DNA of 64,000 bases, taken from positions 21,181,009 through 21,245,008 of the forward strand of contig CM075938.1 in NCBI GenBank assembly GCA_038030265.1, written 5' to 3'. This stretch comes from Corythucha ciliata. Lineage: Eukaryota; Arthropoda; Insecta; Hemiptera; Tingidae. The notes under the pieces are model-generated. The model saw only the letters and a program-made list of their open reading frames with translations, did not search any database and was not told the origin of the DNA. The number at the start of each line of letters is the position of its first letter. Positions within the stretch are counted from its first letter, which is position 1. Position numbers and translations under genes: made by a program. This document shows, one piece after another, positions 46,091-55,669 of the stretch.

Positions 46091-49000
46091 TTCAGGCGTG
46101 CTGCTACTGTCAAAGCCTCTTGAAGAGTTGTCCGAAACCAAGTACATGTCAAAACGTTTTTGGTGTAGAGCTGACGGCCCCTTAAATATAGAGGCGTTTA
46201 GGCCGGGGGAAATCAGCCACTTTTAAGCCCTCGGTAGTTTCGACTCAAATGTATACACTTTAAAATTGGACGGCACTGTGTATCACGCGGGGTTTCAAGA
46301 CGTATAGCGCCCGCCACGATTACACCTCTTCCTCGCGTGTCGGTGTGGATTCTTTCCCAAAGTTGTACAAATCGTCGTTTCCGACGACTGAAATTAGAAA
46401 CGGGTGCTTTTTCATTTAAAGCTTTATCGTTTAAGGGGTCTCTTGAGTGGAAGATAAAGGAGCGAGACTGCGCCCGAGTATTAAGGACCCACCGCTGTAA
46501 TATTATGTTAAATAAAAAATAATAATAAACGTTTCGTGTCAAGATCCATGAAGAAGAAACAGAGTGAACGAGCAGCTTGATGTATGGTGTGGTGGTGGGG
46601 TGCGGGCAAGGGAGTTAAAAGAATGAAAGAGATTTTAATCGCGTTTGATGCGTGGATGATGAGTGTATGGTTAGACGGCACGGTGGCGGGGGCAAGTATT
46701 AGGACACCCAAAACGCTTTTGTCTCGACTATTTTATCTTATATGGGCGTTTTCTTGAGTATCACAACGTGTTGTTAGCTACTGGAAGTTACACGTTTCGA
46801 GTAGAAAGAACAAAATAAATTGTTTAAAGCCGAAATTTTCTTGTTCGAGCCTCCCTATACTATGTCCCTTTCACTCCCGTGCTCGTTGCCCGAAAATTCT
46901 TTGAATAAAAAAAATCTCTTCAAGATTATCATAATGTAAATTAATGACTTTTATCAAAATAATATCCCCGTCCTTCCCCTCCCCTCGCACAACATTCATT
47001 TCCCAACGCACGAATAAGGCATTTAAGATTTTTTTATTTTAATGAGATCTCAGAAGCGCGACACGTCAGGTAAAGGATTACAAGTTTCTCTCATTTTTAA
47101 TCTGCCCCACCCCCACCCTGCATAAACTCATCCTGCTCTGGGGGGAGGGGGCACGATACTGGCACTGCCCTAAGGCGCCATTTTGAATTTCATTTGAGGG
47201 TAATTATTTCACAGTGGGAGGTATGAACCAATTAATGAAAGAGCATTTTTTGGGGGAACGCACTTTTTTAGTGGGAGGGATTTTGGTGATAAATACGATA
47301 GCAATGAAATCGCCGTTTAATTCAACAAATCTTTGTATTAATTACGACGTTTTTTTGCGTGAAAAACTAACACATTGAACCGGAAAAGGGGATTTTAAGT
47401 GTTCCTATCTTGGGACTTCTTTTTTTTCACTCTCACTCGGACACGCCACTCAGATTATCTCGTGCCGAGGAAACGGGAGAAAAAAATAAAGTGTACCCCT
47501 TCCCCTCCCCCTCCGGCTCACAGCCCATCGCCACGGTTTCATCGTCATTGTCGCGGACTTCAAAAGATGGGCCATAAACATAAAGTGGAGGGATGGTGAG
47601 CGGCAAGGAGCTGGAGAGACAAAAGAAAAGAGAGCCCACCAACAAAGCTTCGGGCATCTTTTTTTTTCTTTCTTTCTTTTTTTGTGGACACTTATAGACG
47701 TGCGGGAAATTCGTTTAAGCATTTTGTGCTTCCTGAAATTTAACAGGTAGAATCTCCTCACACTCCACCTCTGAAAATGGATCAAATCGTGCTTCACAGC
47801 GATTCTTCAGGTTATTGGGAAACTGAGAATTAATGACTAGAAATAGCAACAGCTGAGAGTGCTCAAATTTCTCAAAATTCCCCCCCCCCCTGTCACCGCC
47901 TCCAGCAGCCTCCTTAAACGATCTTGAGAAAGTATGAATGAAAAGTGTTTTTTGTAATTATATTACAGTATACGCTTCTCAATCATAATTACTAGCAACA
48001 CTTCGGTCCGAGGAGAGCTTTCGAGATTTAAAAAAGAAAAAAGAGCCGACAAAGCGGTTCTCGCCTCCCTGTTATTAGACTTCTGTTATAACTTATAAAG
48101 GTCTATTATTAGATCATTCATCTCTCGGCAGTACCATCGTCCAAAAAGGGAGATAGCTGGACCCTCGAAGTATGCTCCGCTCACACAATTATATTGTACT
48201 TATGAAACGGTCACCTCTATAAAAACTTTTAAGACGGTTATTATCGGACAACGCGAGGATGACTCTTTATAAAAACGTTAACTGGTGTGCAGTGTGCGGT
48301 TCCTAAAAACAATGCAGTACGCTTTTAATTGTTAATTGCAATTAATCTTCGCGGGAGCGCTGAAGTCTCAATTTTACTGAAAAAGAATTAGGCAAGGCGT
48401 ACTTTGATGGTCCGCCCACTCCATTTCTGCGATTTGAAACACGTAGCGCGTTCATTTTCGCTTTTATTATTTTAATTAGTTTGAAGAGTTTAATTATTAA
48501 GCCCTGCCCGGTGAATATGAGCCGTCTGCAGCCGACGACATTCACTCCTATATATATCCTCCCCCACTTCCTCTTCCTCGTCGAGCTGAACCGCGCCAAT
48601 TTAGCGGTTTTCGCAACATATGTCGCACTCCTGCAGGCCGGCTCGAACAACTTAGTATGCAAGAAACGCCTTTACACTAAAAGGCGATGCCATTAAGGGC
48701 CCCGAGACTATGAAAGTCGTTAACTAATAAACGGATACCCACCCCGCAAACCATCCAACCTTAAGCGAACTTACGCGCACTGTTGGCACACAAGGAAAAA
48801 GGAGCATTATCACCGAGAGAACGCTTCGTCTAATAATTAATTAAAGCTCGGGGCGAATGGGTTGATGAAGACGGCGGAGGAGGGAGGTCTCCATCACGTG
48901 GCGCATTCTATGAAACCACGTTACCTGTCCCCCCACAACCAGCCACCGATTAGTGTTTAAAAAAAGAAGCTTTTAACAAAAAACAGCGAGAATTTTAAGC

Positions 49001-49379
49001 GTCAATAATTAAAAAGCGAATTAATGAATTAACTGGAATAGATTTTACGGTAAATTAACCCTTATACATCGTAAATTACTGCTGTTGTGGGGGTTTCGTT
49101 CTGTATTTCCCTCAATTAAATGATACAACTCTTTGTCTTTACAAAATAGTACCATTTTCAAGATAAAAAAAATCGATTCATCAGCGGAAATGAAACGTCG
49201 AAGCAATCGTAATTAAAAGTGAACAATAACAAACTAAGGGAAATTAAAGGGAAACCTTCGGGGGCACGGTGTGCGGGTACTCTACGTCGATAAAAATGTC
49301 AATTTGTGAGCTGTAAATTGACCGATTTTGGGACCCAAACGGCCAGTTTTTTTTTTCTTCTCCTCATGGAACTTTGCAG
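46091..49379. other. Unassigned intergenic stretch, AT-rich islands
   Basis: 46100-46530 may be a retroposon fragment: it ends in a taaataaaaaataataata tail and contains cttgaagagttgtccgaaacc. The rest is low in repeats, with C/G runs (47881-47890) and TAAT-rich blocks at ~46920-47060, 48310-48490 and 48820-49130 (ataattaattaaag, gcgaattaatgaattaac). No coding exon was recognised on either strand. These islands are candidate cis-regulatory DNA by composition only. Confidence 0.4.
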
Positions 49380-50235
49380 TTTCTGGTTGGCACGTTCGCG
49401 GCTAAAAATTGACACACATCGAAGGCTGGCAAAAAATGAGTCGTGAGGGTCGTTGCCTATAGTATAAGTATAACAGCGTCGTTTCAACTGCTCAAAGAAA
49501 GGAAAAGTGTAAAACGGTTGAGATAAACTAAAAAACATACAGTTTTAAGGCCCCATTCACAAGCTCTGCGCTATGCATCTGTGGAGTCTATGAAACTTAT
49601 CGAAATACTTCATTTTTTCAGGAAATACATTTGTTGGGTTGCGCAGACTCGGCGGCTAATTTAGCGAAAACGCGCTAATACGCTGTTTTTAGGGCACGTT
49701 AGTGTCTAAAATTGAGCAAAAGCGCGATTTCTTCTCATTTTAATGTGTGGCCATTTTTCTGTGGCAATGTGGAGAATCGCTGACTCGCGGTTTCTAGACT
49801 CAACTTCGTGGCTAATAAATGAACAAAAAATATTGTCGATTCGCAAGGATCATCTTAATCACGGCTGAAATGGACGATGAGCACTAGCTCACGGTCTCTT
49901 GTTGCCTGGCTAAAATTGGGAAAGAGTGTGCTAATTTGATGTTCTTTGGAATAATTCACGTCTTCGTCGCTGCAGCCTTCATGGGGATCTGCGGCGGGCA
50001 GTATGGTGGTGGGGCGGGGGTCCGCCAGAACACTCGGCTCTTGTCCGAGACCAGCCGAGGCTAAAATTGAGAAAAGCGCTGTCTCTAGGTCTCTGGAGGC
50101 AACTTTGTCACTAAAATTGAGTTCGTGTAGGGCAACGTTTACAGCTAAAATGGAGCAAAGGCCTAAGGCAGAAATTTCTGGAGGAGAATTCATGGTCTTT
50201 GGGATAATTAGCCTGTTTGAGGAGCGAATTGATTG
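49380..50235 (+). repeat. Family A minisatellite, + orientation
   Basis: Units 'ggctaaaattgagaaaagcgctgtctctaggtctctggaggcaactttg' and relatives occur at ~50 bp with some unrelated spacers. The array ends where the THAP-containing repeat begins. Confidence 0.6.
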
Positions 50236-50239
50236 ATCG

Positions 50240-51190
50240 AGAGAGCGGTTTGTTGTGTTTCTTTGCCTTATTTTCTACTAGACCTCTCCAATAATAAAAT
50301 AATGGAGGACTTTTAGTGATTATTTTAGGCCAAAAATGGATCACTATTATGCGTACGATGCTATACAAGTAACATCGGGAAAGGATCAGTCGAGTTGTCT
50401 GTGCCCCCAGAGCTCCAACAACGACCTAACAACAACAACAACAACAGACCGCACAATGAACGCCTCGTTCCAAAATTTTCCTGCTGAAGGAAAATTGAAA
50501 CAAAAATGGCTGGTCGCCCTAGGGATGAGCAAGAATGAAACACCCGGCAGGATAGAACCTTTATGCGGAACTTTGGGCACTTTGTAATGGCAGCACGACA
50601 GAACCGGTTTTGTGTCGTACCTACATAAGTGGATGGCTTTGTCCCGTCTTTAATACTGACACCAATCTCGTGCTGCAGACAGCCCAAACTTGAGGTCTGA
50701 AGGCACAGGGAGAAAAAACTTAAACTCTTGTGCTCACCGATCACTAAACATACGACCAAATGAGTCAACTTGAGGATGGCGGATACTTCGTTGAGGGGAC
50801 GTTAATAATCCCGAATGAGTTGTATTATTCGTGGGAAATTAACAGTTTCGGAGTGATGTTCGTCTGAAATGCATTCAAATACCTGTCGAATGCTAATTGA
50901 GAATAAGTATAGAAACATGTAAAACTTCCTGCTGTTATCAGTAAGAAAGCATTGTCACACAATCATTTGCAAACCTTAGATATACCTTCCTTATCAGTCA
51001 CCAGGTGAAAGCCACTCCGATTTGACTCTCGAAAGTTCGTTTTGGCGGGATTTCAAATATGCCAACTTTTGTTAATAAATAAAAATAATTCTGAAGGGTT
51101 TTAAATTTTTATTTATTCATTTACGTGGGAGGATTGACATGCTTCATCGAAAAAAAGATTTTGGAAAATGTGAAACTTCCTCATTAGTAC
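50240..51190 (+). mobile_element. Dispersed element copy 1 with THAP-like fragment
   Basis: The left block 50240-50312 (gagagcggtttgttgtgttt ... taataaaataatggagga) and the right block 51034-51182 (gttcgttttggcgggatttc ... ttttggaaaatgtgaaac) both recur, closer together, at 52127-52200 and 52262-52412. Copy 1 holds about 720 bp between the blocks, including a THAP-like reading frame; copy 2 holds about 60 bp. Copy 2 therefore looks like an internally deleted derivative. The true ends, terminal repeats and target duplications were not identified. Confidence 0.55.
50336..50587 (+). pseudogene. THAP-like zinc-finger fragment, probably transposon-derived
   Basis: An 83-codon frame from ATG 50336. 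After a non-conserved start it reads CLCPQSSNN (residues 21-29), a Thr run from the acaacaacaac microsatellite, then SFQNFPAEGKLKQKWLVALG (44-63) and ends PLCGTLGTL. The order Cys-pair, FxxFP, KKW-xxALG, LC is that of the THAP DNA-binding domain found in P-element transposase and related host proteins (family knowledge). Departures are a CxC instead of C-x2-4-C and no His after the last Cys. A CACTTT (His-Phe) follows in another frame, so a small shift may have destroyed the finger. No downstream catalytic domain was found. It could instead be a chance resemblance. Confidence 0.45.
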
Positions 51191-51212
51191 ATGAAAATCG
51201 ACACCCTATGAT

Positions 51213-51589
51213 TCATAGAGTATGAGTGAAGGGCGGTGTTGTTGGGTTCGTCAAATACGATGAAATAAAACGGTGTTGTCTCCCAACGAAGTTTTGTTTA
51301 TTGTACTTGAAGCTTTTCACCTTCTTAGAGGCATCATCAGTGTTAATCAAACATGAAATTTGAGTAAGACTAGATAAATATCACACAGTGTTTAGTTGAA
51401 CACCTTGTCGGTACTACAGACCCTGTAGTGAGTACAGACAAGGTGTTCAATCAAACACTGCGTGATATTTATCTAGTCTTACTCAAATTTCATGTTTGAT
51501 TAACACTGATGATGCCTCTAAGAAGGTGAAAAGCTTTAAGTATAATAAACAAAACTTCGTTGGGAAACAACACCGTTTTATTTCGTCGT
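51213..51589. mobile_element. 377-bp palindromic insertion with 12-bp target duplication
   Basis: ACACCCTATGAT occurs at 51201-51212 and 51590-51601, enclosing 377 bp. Within, 51257-51410 is the inverted repeat of ~51436-51589 (about 154-bp arms with few mismatches), with a centre ggtactacagaccctgtagtgagtac that can itself pair. The left 44 bp (tcatagagtatgagtgaagg...) are not part of the palindrome. The right arm carries CTGATGA (51506-51512), a possible GCCU/AGGU stem and GAAA (51528-51531). The host sequence is a repeat also seen at 19.0-19.2 kb in inverse orientation. A palindrome of terminal sequence with variable-length duplication would suit a Penelope-like element end, but this is inference. 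Confidence 0.8.
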
Positions 51590-51800
51590 ACACCCTATGA
51601 TCTCGAAACATTGGAAAATCCCGATTATGGACCCTATTTTGGCCTATAAAAACCCGTGGATCTGACCAAACTGATCAGATGTTATGACCGACTAGATCCC
51701 AAATTGAGTCTATGTGCGAAAGAACGCGATTTTTTTTTTTTTTTTAAGCAATTCTAGGGCAAGATTTGCCCCGGACGTGCGGCGTACGGACATTCCAGAA
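51590..51800 (-). repeat. Inverted relative of the 18.96-19.19 kb repeat
   Basis: The reverse complement of this stretch resembles 18960-19190: tagatcccaaattgagtctatgtgcgaaagaacg and gcaattctagggcaagat correspond to the words there. The 51165-51212 segment (acatgaaaatcgacaccctatgat) continues the match on the other side of the palindromic insertion. Confidence 0.6.
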
Positions 51801-52126
51801 ATCGAATCTAGACATGTTGAAACATACACACAAAAAGCTTGAGGGTGGGTTGTATATATATATATTTACTAACCGAAAACTTAGGTATTATTCTGAATGA
51901 ATAATAAACCAAAATAGGACTTTGTATAGCGTATTAAGCCTGTATTATTGGCTTAATGAGGAAGTTTCATGGGTCAGAACTTATTCATAAATCTATTTTT
52001 AAGGTTTATTTATGCTAAAATAGAGCATAAATCGTGAGTTTAGGTGATTTAAAACACGCCAGCTAGCATGTTTGTGTCATATGCGCCTTCCGAAAAAAAA
52101 AAATCGTCTGTAACGTAGCTGTCGGA

Positions 52127-52412
52127 GAGCGGTTTGTTGTGTTTCTTTGCCTTATTTTCTACTAGAGCTCTCCAATAATAAAATAATGGAGGATAAGCAG
52201 ATGAGCTATTTAGAGGCATGAAAAGGACAGAGATTTCAAGGGATATTACGTTGCGGGAAACGTTCGTTTTGGCGGGATTTCAAATATGCCAACTTTTGTT
52301 AATAAACAAAAAATATTTCTGAAAAGTTCTAAATTTGTATTTACCTATTTATTTACAAGGAAGGATTGATATGCCTCATCGAAAAAAAATATTTCTGGAA
52401 AATGTGAAACTC
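52127..52412 (+). mobile_element. Dispersed element copy 2 (short derivative)
   Basis: 52127-52200 is nearly identical to 50240-50312 (gagagcggtttgttgtgtttct...), and 52262-52412 matches 51034-51182 at lower identity. The THAP-containing middle of copy 1 is absent. Ends are undetermined. Confidence 0.6.
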
Positions 52413-52831
52413 ATTGCCAGCTATTGGATCCGAAAGTCAAATGTTGGGGATGAACTGCAAGTTTTTAAGGCTCACAAGGACAATGGAGAACTTGCCTAGT
52501 TTTTTATTTATTCGCTCATGGCGATCTTTGATAGAAGTTATTGAGGAAAGAGTAGGAAAAATTAAAAAAGTCGCGCGGGAAATATTTTAAATTAATTTTT
52601 AAAGTAATGATTTTCACAATGGAGGGGGTTTGGACAGAAATGACCTTGTGACATCAATACCGCTAGCGTGTTTTGACAGTTGACAGGCTTATCTCAAGCA
52701 ACCGAACCTGAACGCCGGTTTCCGTGCTATTCAATGAGTACATAAATATTAAATTAAATGAAAGTGATGCCTTTCCGGACGACGATGGAAGGGCATAGCC
52801 CAACACGATTCGAGTTTCGAGAAAAAAATGG
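52413..52831. other. Unassigned sequence
   Basis: AT-rich DNA between the short element copy and the tRNA-like sequence. No feature is seen except gtgatgccttt at 52764-52774, which nearly repeats gtgacgccttt at 52900-52910. Confidence 0.4.
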
Positions 52832-52904
52832 GCTCCCCGGCGGGATTTGAACCCGCAACCTCTGGATTACTAATCCAGCACGCTGCCAATTGCGCCACGG
52901 TGAC
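52832..52904 (-). tRNA. tRNA-Thr(AGT)-like sequence, probably a SINE head or pseudogene
   Basis: On the minus strand a 73-nt cloverleaf can be drawn. The D-arm is GCGC/GCGT, the anticodon arm CTGGA-TTAGTAA-TCCAG gives anticodon AGT (Thr), and the T-arm GCGGG-TTCAAAT-CCCGC is perfect. The A box (TGGCGCAATTGG) and B box (GGTTCAAATCC) are good. The acceptor stem GTCACCG/CGGGGAG has mismatches at 1-72 and 4-69, unusual for a functional tRNA. A near-duplication, gtgatgccttt / gtgacgccttt, lies at 52764-52774 and 52900-52910, as expected of a SINE insertion, but it overlaps the tRNA 5' end. Confidence 0.45.
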
Positions 52905-53159
52905 GCCTTTGGGAGTGTGTCAATATTTTCAAGACCGTTAAGGAAAGTTGATTTTCCTATTATCAGTACATTTCAGTTTGAAAATGCACTATTTTTTATT
53001 TTGCCCTATTTTATTGAATATCCCGAACTCTGGGCTCATTAATTTTCCTCCCTTCTAATTCCAGGCCAGGCCGGTGCAATAACATGGCCAGGGGCTCGCC
53101 TCGCTCTTTCTCTGTAGGCCTGCATCATATGACAGTATAGCTCTAATCAGAGCCGAATC
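52905..53159. other. Unassigned sequence
   Basis: No feature was recognised. From about 53040 it leads into the family C repeat. Confidence 0.4.
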
Positions 53160-53590
53160 CAAAACCACACAAGAAGTCCAAACACATAAAAAGTTCAAAC
53201 CACAGTGAAGCTCCAACCACAAAGATGGCCCAACCACAGCCAAAGTTCAACCACAGCAATGGTCTAACCTCAGTAACGGCACAGCGCACATCCAAACCCT
53301 AACCAAAACCAAACTCCAGAACCACAACGAATGCCCAAACACAGTAAAGCTCCAAACCACAGTCCAGTTCCAATCACAAAAAAGGTCCAACCACAGCATA
53401 GGCCCAATAGTAGCCAAATTCAAATCACAGCAAGGGTCCAAACATAGCAATGGTCCAACAGCAGCAAAGCTCACAACCACTGCAAAGATACAACGACTGC
53501 AAAAGTTACACCACAGCAAAACTGTAGCCACAGTTAGAACCTCCAACCACAGTAAAGCCCCAACACAAAGAAGACCCAAACTCAGCTAAG
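53160..53590 (-). repeat. Family C tandem repeat (~24-bp unit)
   Basis: About eighteen diverged units of 'aaccacagcaaaggtccaacc'. The reverse complement occurs as 'aggctgtggtccaaggctgtg' at 20930-21010. The minus-strand hydrophobic frames (LWLEL, VGPLLWL) are products of the repeat and not proteins. Confidence 0.8.
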
Positions 53591-53859
53591 CTCAGGGGCG
53601 GTTTTAGGCCTCCGTGACGGGGGTGCGTTAAAATGTTCTCACCCCCCCCCCATCGCATTTATACTATCCGCCTAGTTTCTTTATTTTCTTATAAAAAAAA
53701 CAATAGCCGATAGCCCACAGTCTGTGTTTCCGAAAGCCTGGATTTGTATTGCATTGTCAGATATCTGCTCAAGTAGGTATCTGGGTGAATTTGGTGTTAG
53801 AGATTTGATTTAAACAAAAATCTTGGAATACGGCCCCAGAATCCAGTACATTGTACCAA
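53591..53859. other. Short unassigned spacer with C-run
   Basis: A C-run lies at 53642-53650 and an A-run near 53693-53700. No other feature is seen. Confidence 0.4.
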
Positions 53860-54785
53860 AAAACGTGGCACTTTGGCTCAATATCTGATCCTAAACCGAA
53901 CCTGCGCGTTTGGCTCTTTCTAAAACAAAATATCGCCATTGAATCTATTTTGAACCCGAGTTTCGACCTCTCATAACCAAATTTCACGCATTTAGCTCGT
54001 TCAAATCTAAATTTTTGGGATTTTTGATCTCTCAAAAACATAATTCCGTTGGTTTGGCTCTTTCAAACCCCAATTTCGCGGTCATTCGCTCTTTCAGAAC
54101 TAAATCTCTTGGATTTGACTATTGTAAAACCAGATTTCGGCGATTTAAGATTTATGATGAACCAATAAATTTCGTGGCATAAGCTCTTCCTATAATTTTG
54201 GCTAATGCGAAAACTAATTTGGCTCGTTCGAGAATCAAATGTCACGACTGTCCTTTTCAGGCGACAATGTCACCAAGGATATTCGCTCTTCATAACCAAA
54301 TGTGGGGATTTGGCTTCTTCAAACCCGAATTTATGATGTTTCAAACACTAATTTTGCGGTTTTTTCCTTTTTCAAAAACAAAATACCGCGGCTTTAGCTC
54401 TTTCTAAAATCGGTTTCACAGATTTGACTTATTCGAAAGCTAATTTATCTTTTTCAAAAACCAAATTTATGAATTTGGATAACTCAAAAAGCGAAATTTC
54501 GTTATTTTGGATGTTATAAACGCCAGTTACAACGATTTACAAACGGAAAACCTCCGCATTCGTCTCCTTCAAAACCAAATTTCATGCAATTTTGCTCTTT
54601 TAAAACCCAAATTCCCTGGGATATGCTCTTTCAACAGCAAAATTTCGTGGGTTTGGCTCTTTCAAACCACAATTTCACCCTATCTTCGCTCTTCTATAAC
54701 CAAATGTCTCAGATTTGGCTCCTTCAAAAGCAAATTTCACTAATTTGTCCGAAAATACAAAAAAAAAAAAAAAAAAAAAAAATAC
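53860..54785 (-). repeat. Family D tandem repeat, - orientation, ending in poly-A
   Basis: About twenty units of 'tttggctctttcaaaaccaaatttcgcgg' (~38-42 bp) finish in an A run of about 22 at 54759-54781. Read on the other strand the units equal those at 20.66-21.24 kb. Together with family C just upstream this repeats the 20.7-21.2 kb composite in inverted order. Confidence 0.75.
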
Positions 54786-55602
54786 CGATAATACCGATTA
54801 ATACATAAGTAAGTTATTTTCCGATATCCTATAGTTCTAGGATCTGGATATCTGATTCGCTTTCCCTCCCATTTGTATCTCTTAACATTCCCTTCTCCTT
54901 TCTTTTTATTCACCTCTCGTTTCTTTGAGGGTGGCTGAGCTGACGGGGGTGGCGATCGCCTCCATCGCCCACCTCCCATAAAACCGCCTCTGGCAAAGCT
55001 CTATCCACATTTAGGGATGGACTATTTATCGCTGTATTTCTGCACTAATCCTGGATTTCAAAGTATCATTTTTAAAAACAGATTCATACCTAGGAAATTC
55101 TGCGCGCGCGTATACGATCTTATTATTTCATATTTCACCCCTGAAATAACACTAAAACCCACTTAAACTTTTACCTCGAAAATTCACGCTCTTTCGACGA
55201 TTTATTTAGGGAAACAGGCAGTAGTCAGGCGTGTTTATCCGGGTATTTTACTCTCGAGGGCCCGAGAGCCGAATTCACCATCCAAGACTATTCTCACTAA
55301 TAGGTGAATAATTTGCATCAGGCAGTTTGAGGGTAAACTTGAAGCTTTAAACTACGAAGTTCATCCCTCATCAATTAAGCATCTTTAGTGTTTTTTTATA
55401 TTATCAAACCCTGTTATCAAATATTAAAGTCCCGTATAATTGTTTTTAATTTATTGTCACTTTTTTATTCACCAACACCATACAATTGAAACTTTCAATT
55501 GTACTTCCATACGCTGAAGATGGCGAGCAGCCGAAACCGGTTCGTTTTTGACGCATCTCAACGAGGAAAGACATACAATGTAGGCTGCTCCCACGTCTAC
55601 AG
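54786..55602. other. Unassigned, with a hammerhead-like motif at its end
   Basis: No gene. 55514-55537 reads CTGAAGA, a GGC/GCC stem and GAAAC. The open frame 55499-55801 runs into the foldback element and is not supported. Confidence 0.4.
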
Positions 55603-55617
55603 CAGTGATTCTCAACC
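55603..55617 (+). repeat. Orphan hAT-like terminal sequence
   Basis: CAGTGATTCTCAACC closely resembles the terminal inverted repeat of many hAT elements and MITEs (CAGTGGTTCTCAACC type, family knowledge). A matching inverted right end was not found downstream, so this is at most a truncated end. Confidence 0.4.
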
Positions 55618-55669
55618 TGGGGGGCGTGCTTTCTCTGAATTCCTCAATGAAACACTTGAACTAACAGAC

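Noticed and set aside
52832..52904. Functional nuclear tRNA-Thr gene
   Set aside because: The acceptor stem has two mismatches, including the first pair, and the sequence is flanked by a near-duplication. SINE head or pseudogene is more likely, so it was kept only as tRNA-like.
53055..53579. Hydrophobic, Trp/Leu-rich minus-strand frames
   Set aside because: Produced by translating the ~24-bp family C repeat. The apparent periodicity is that of the DNA.
16490..54785. Regularly spaced short repeats considered as CRISPR-like arrays
   Set aside because: Units are degenerate, have no constant repeat with unique spacers, and the context is a spliced eukaryotic genome.
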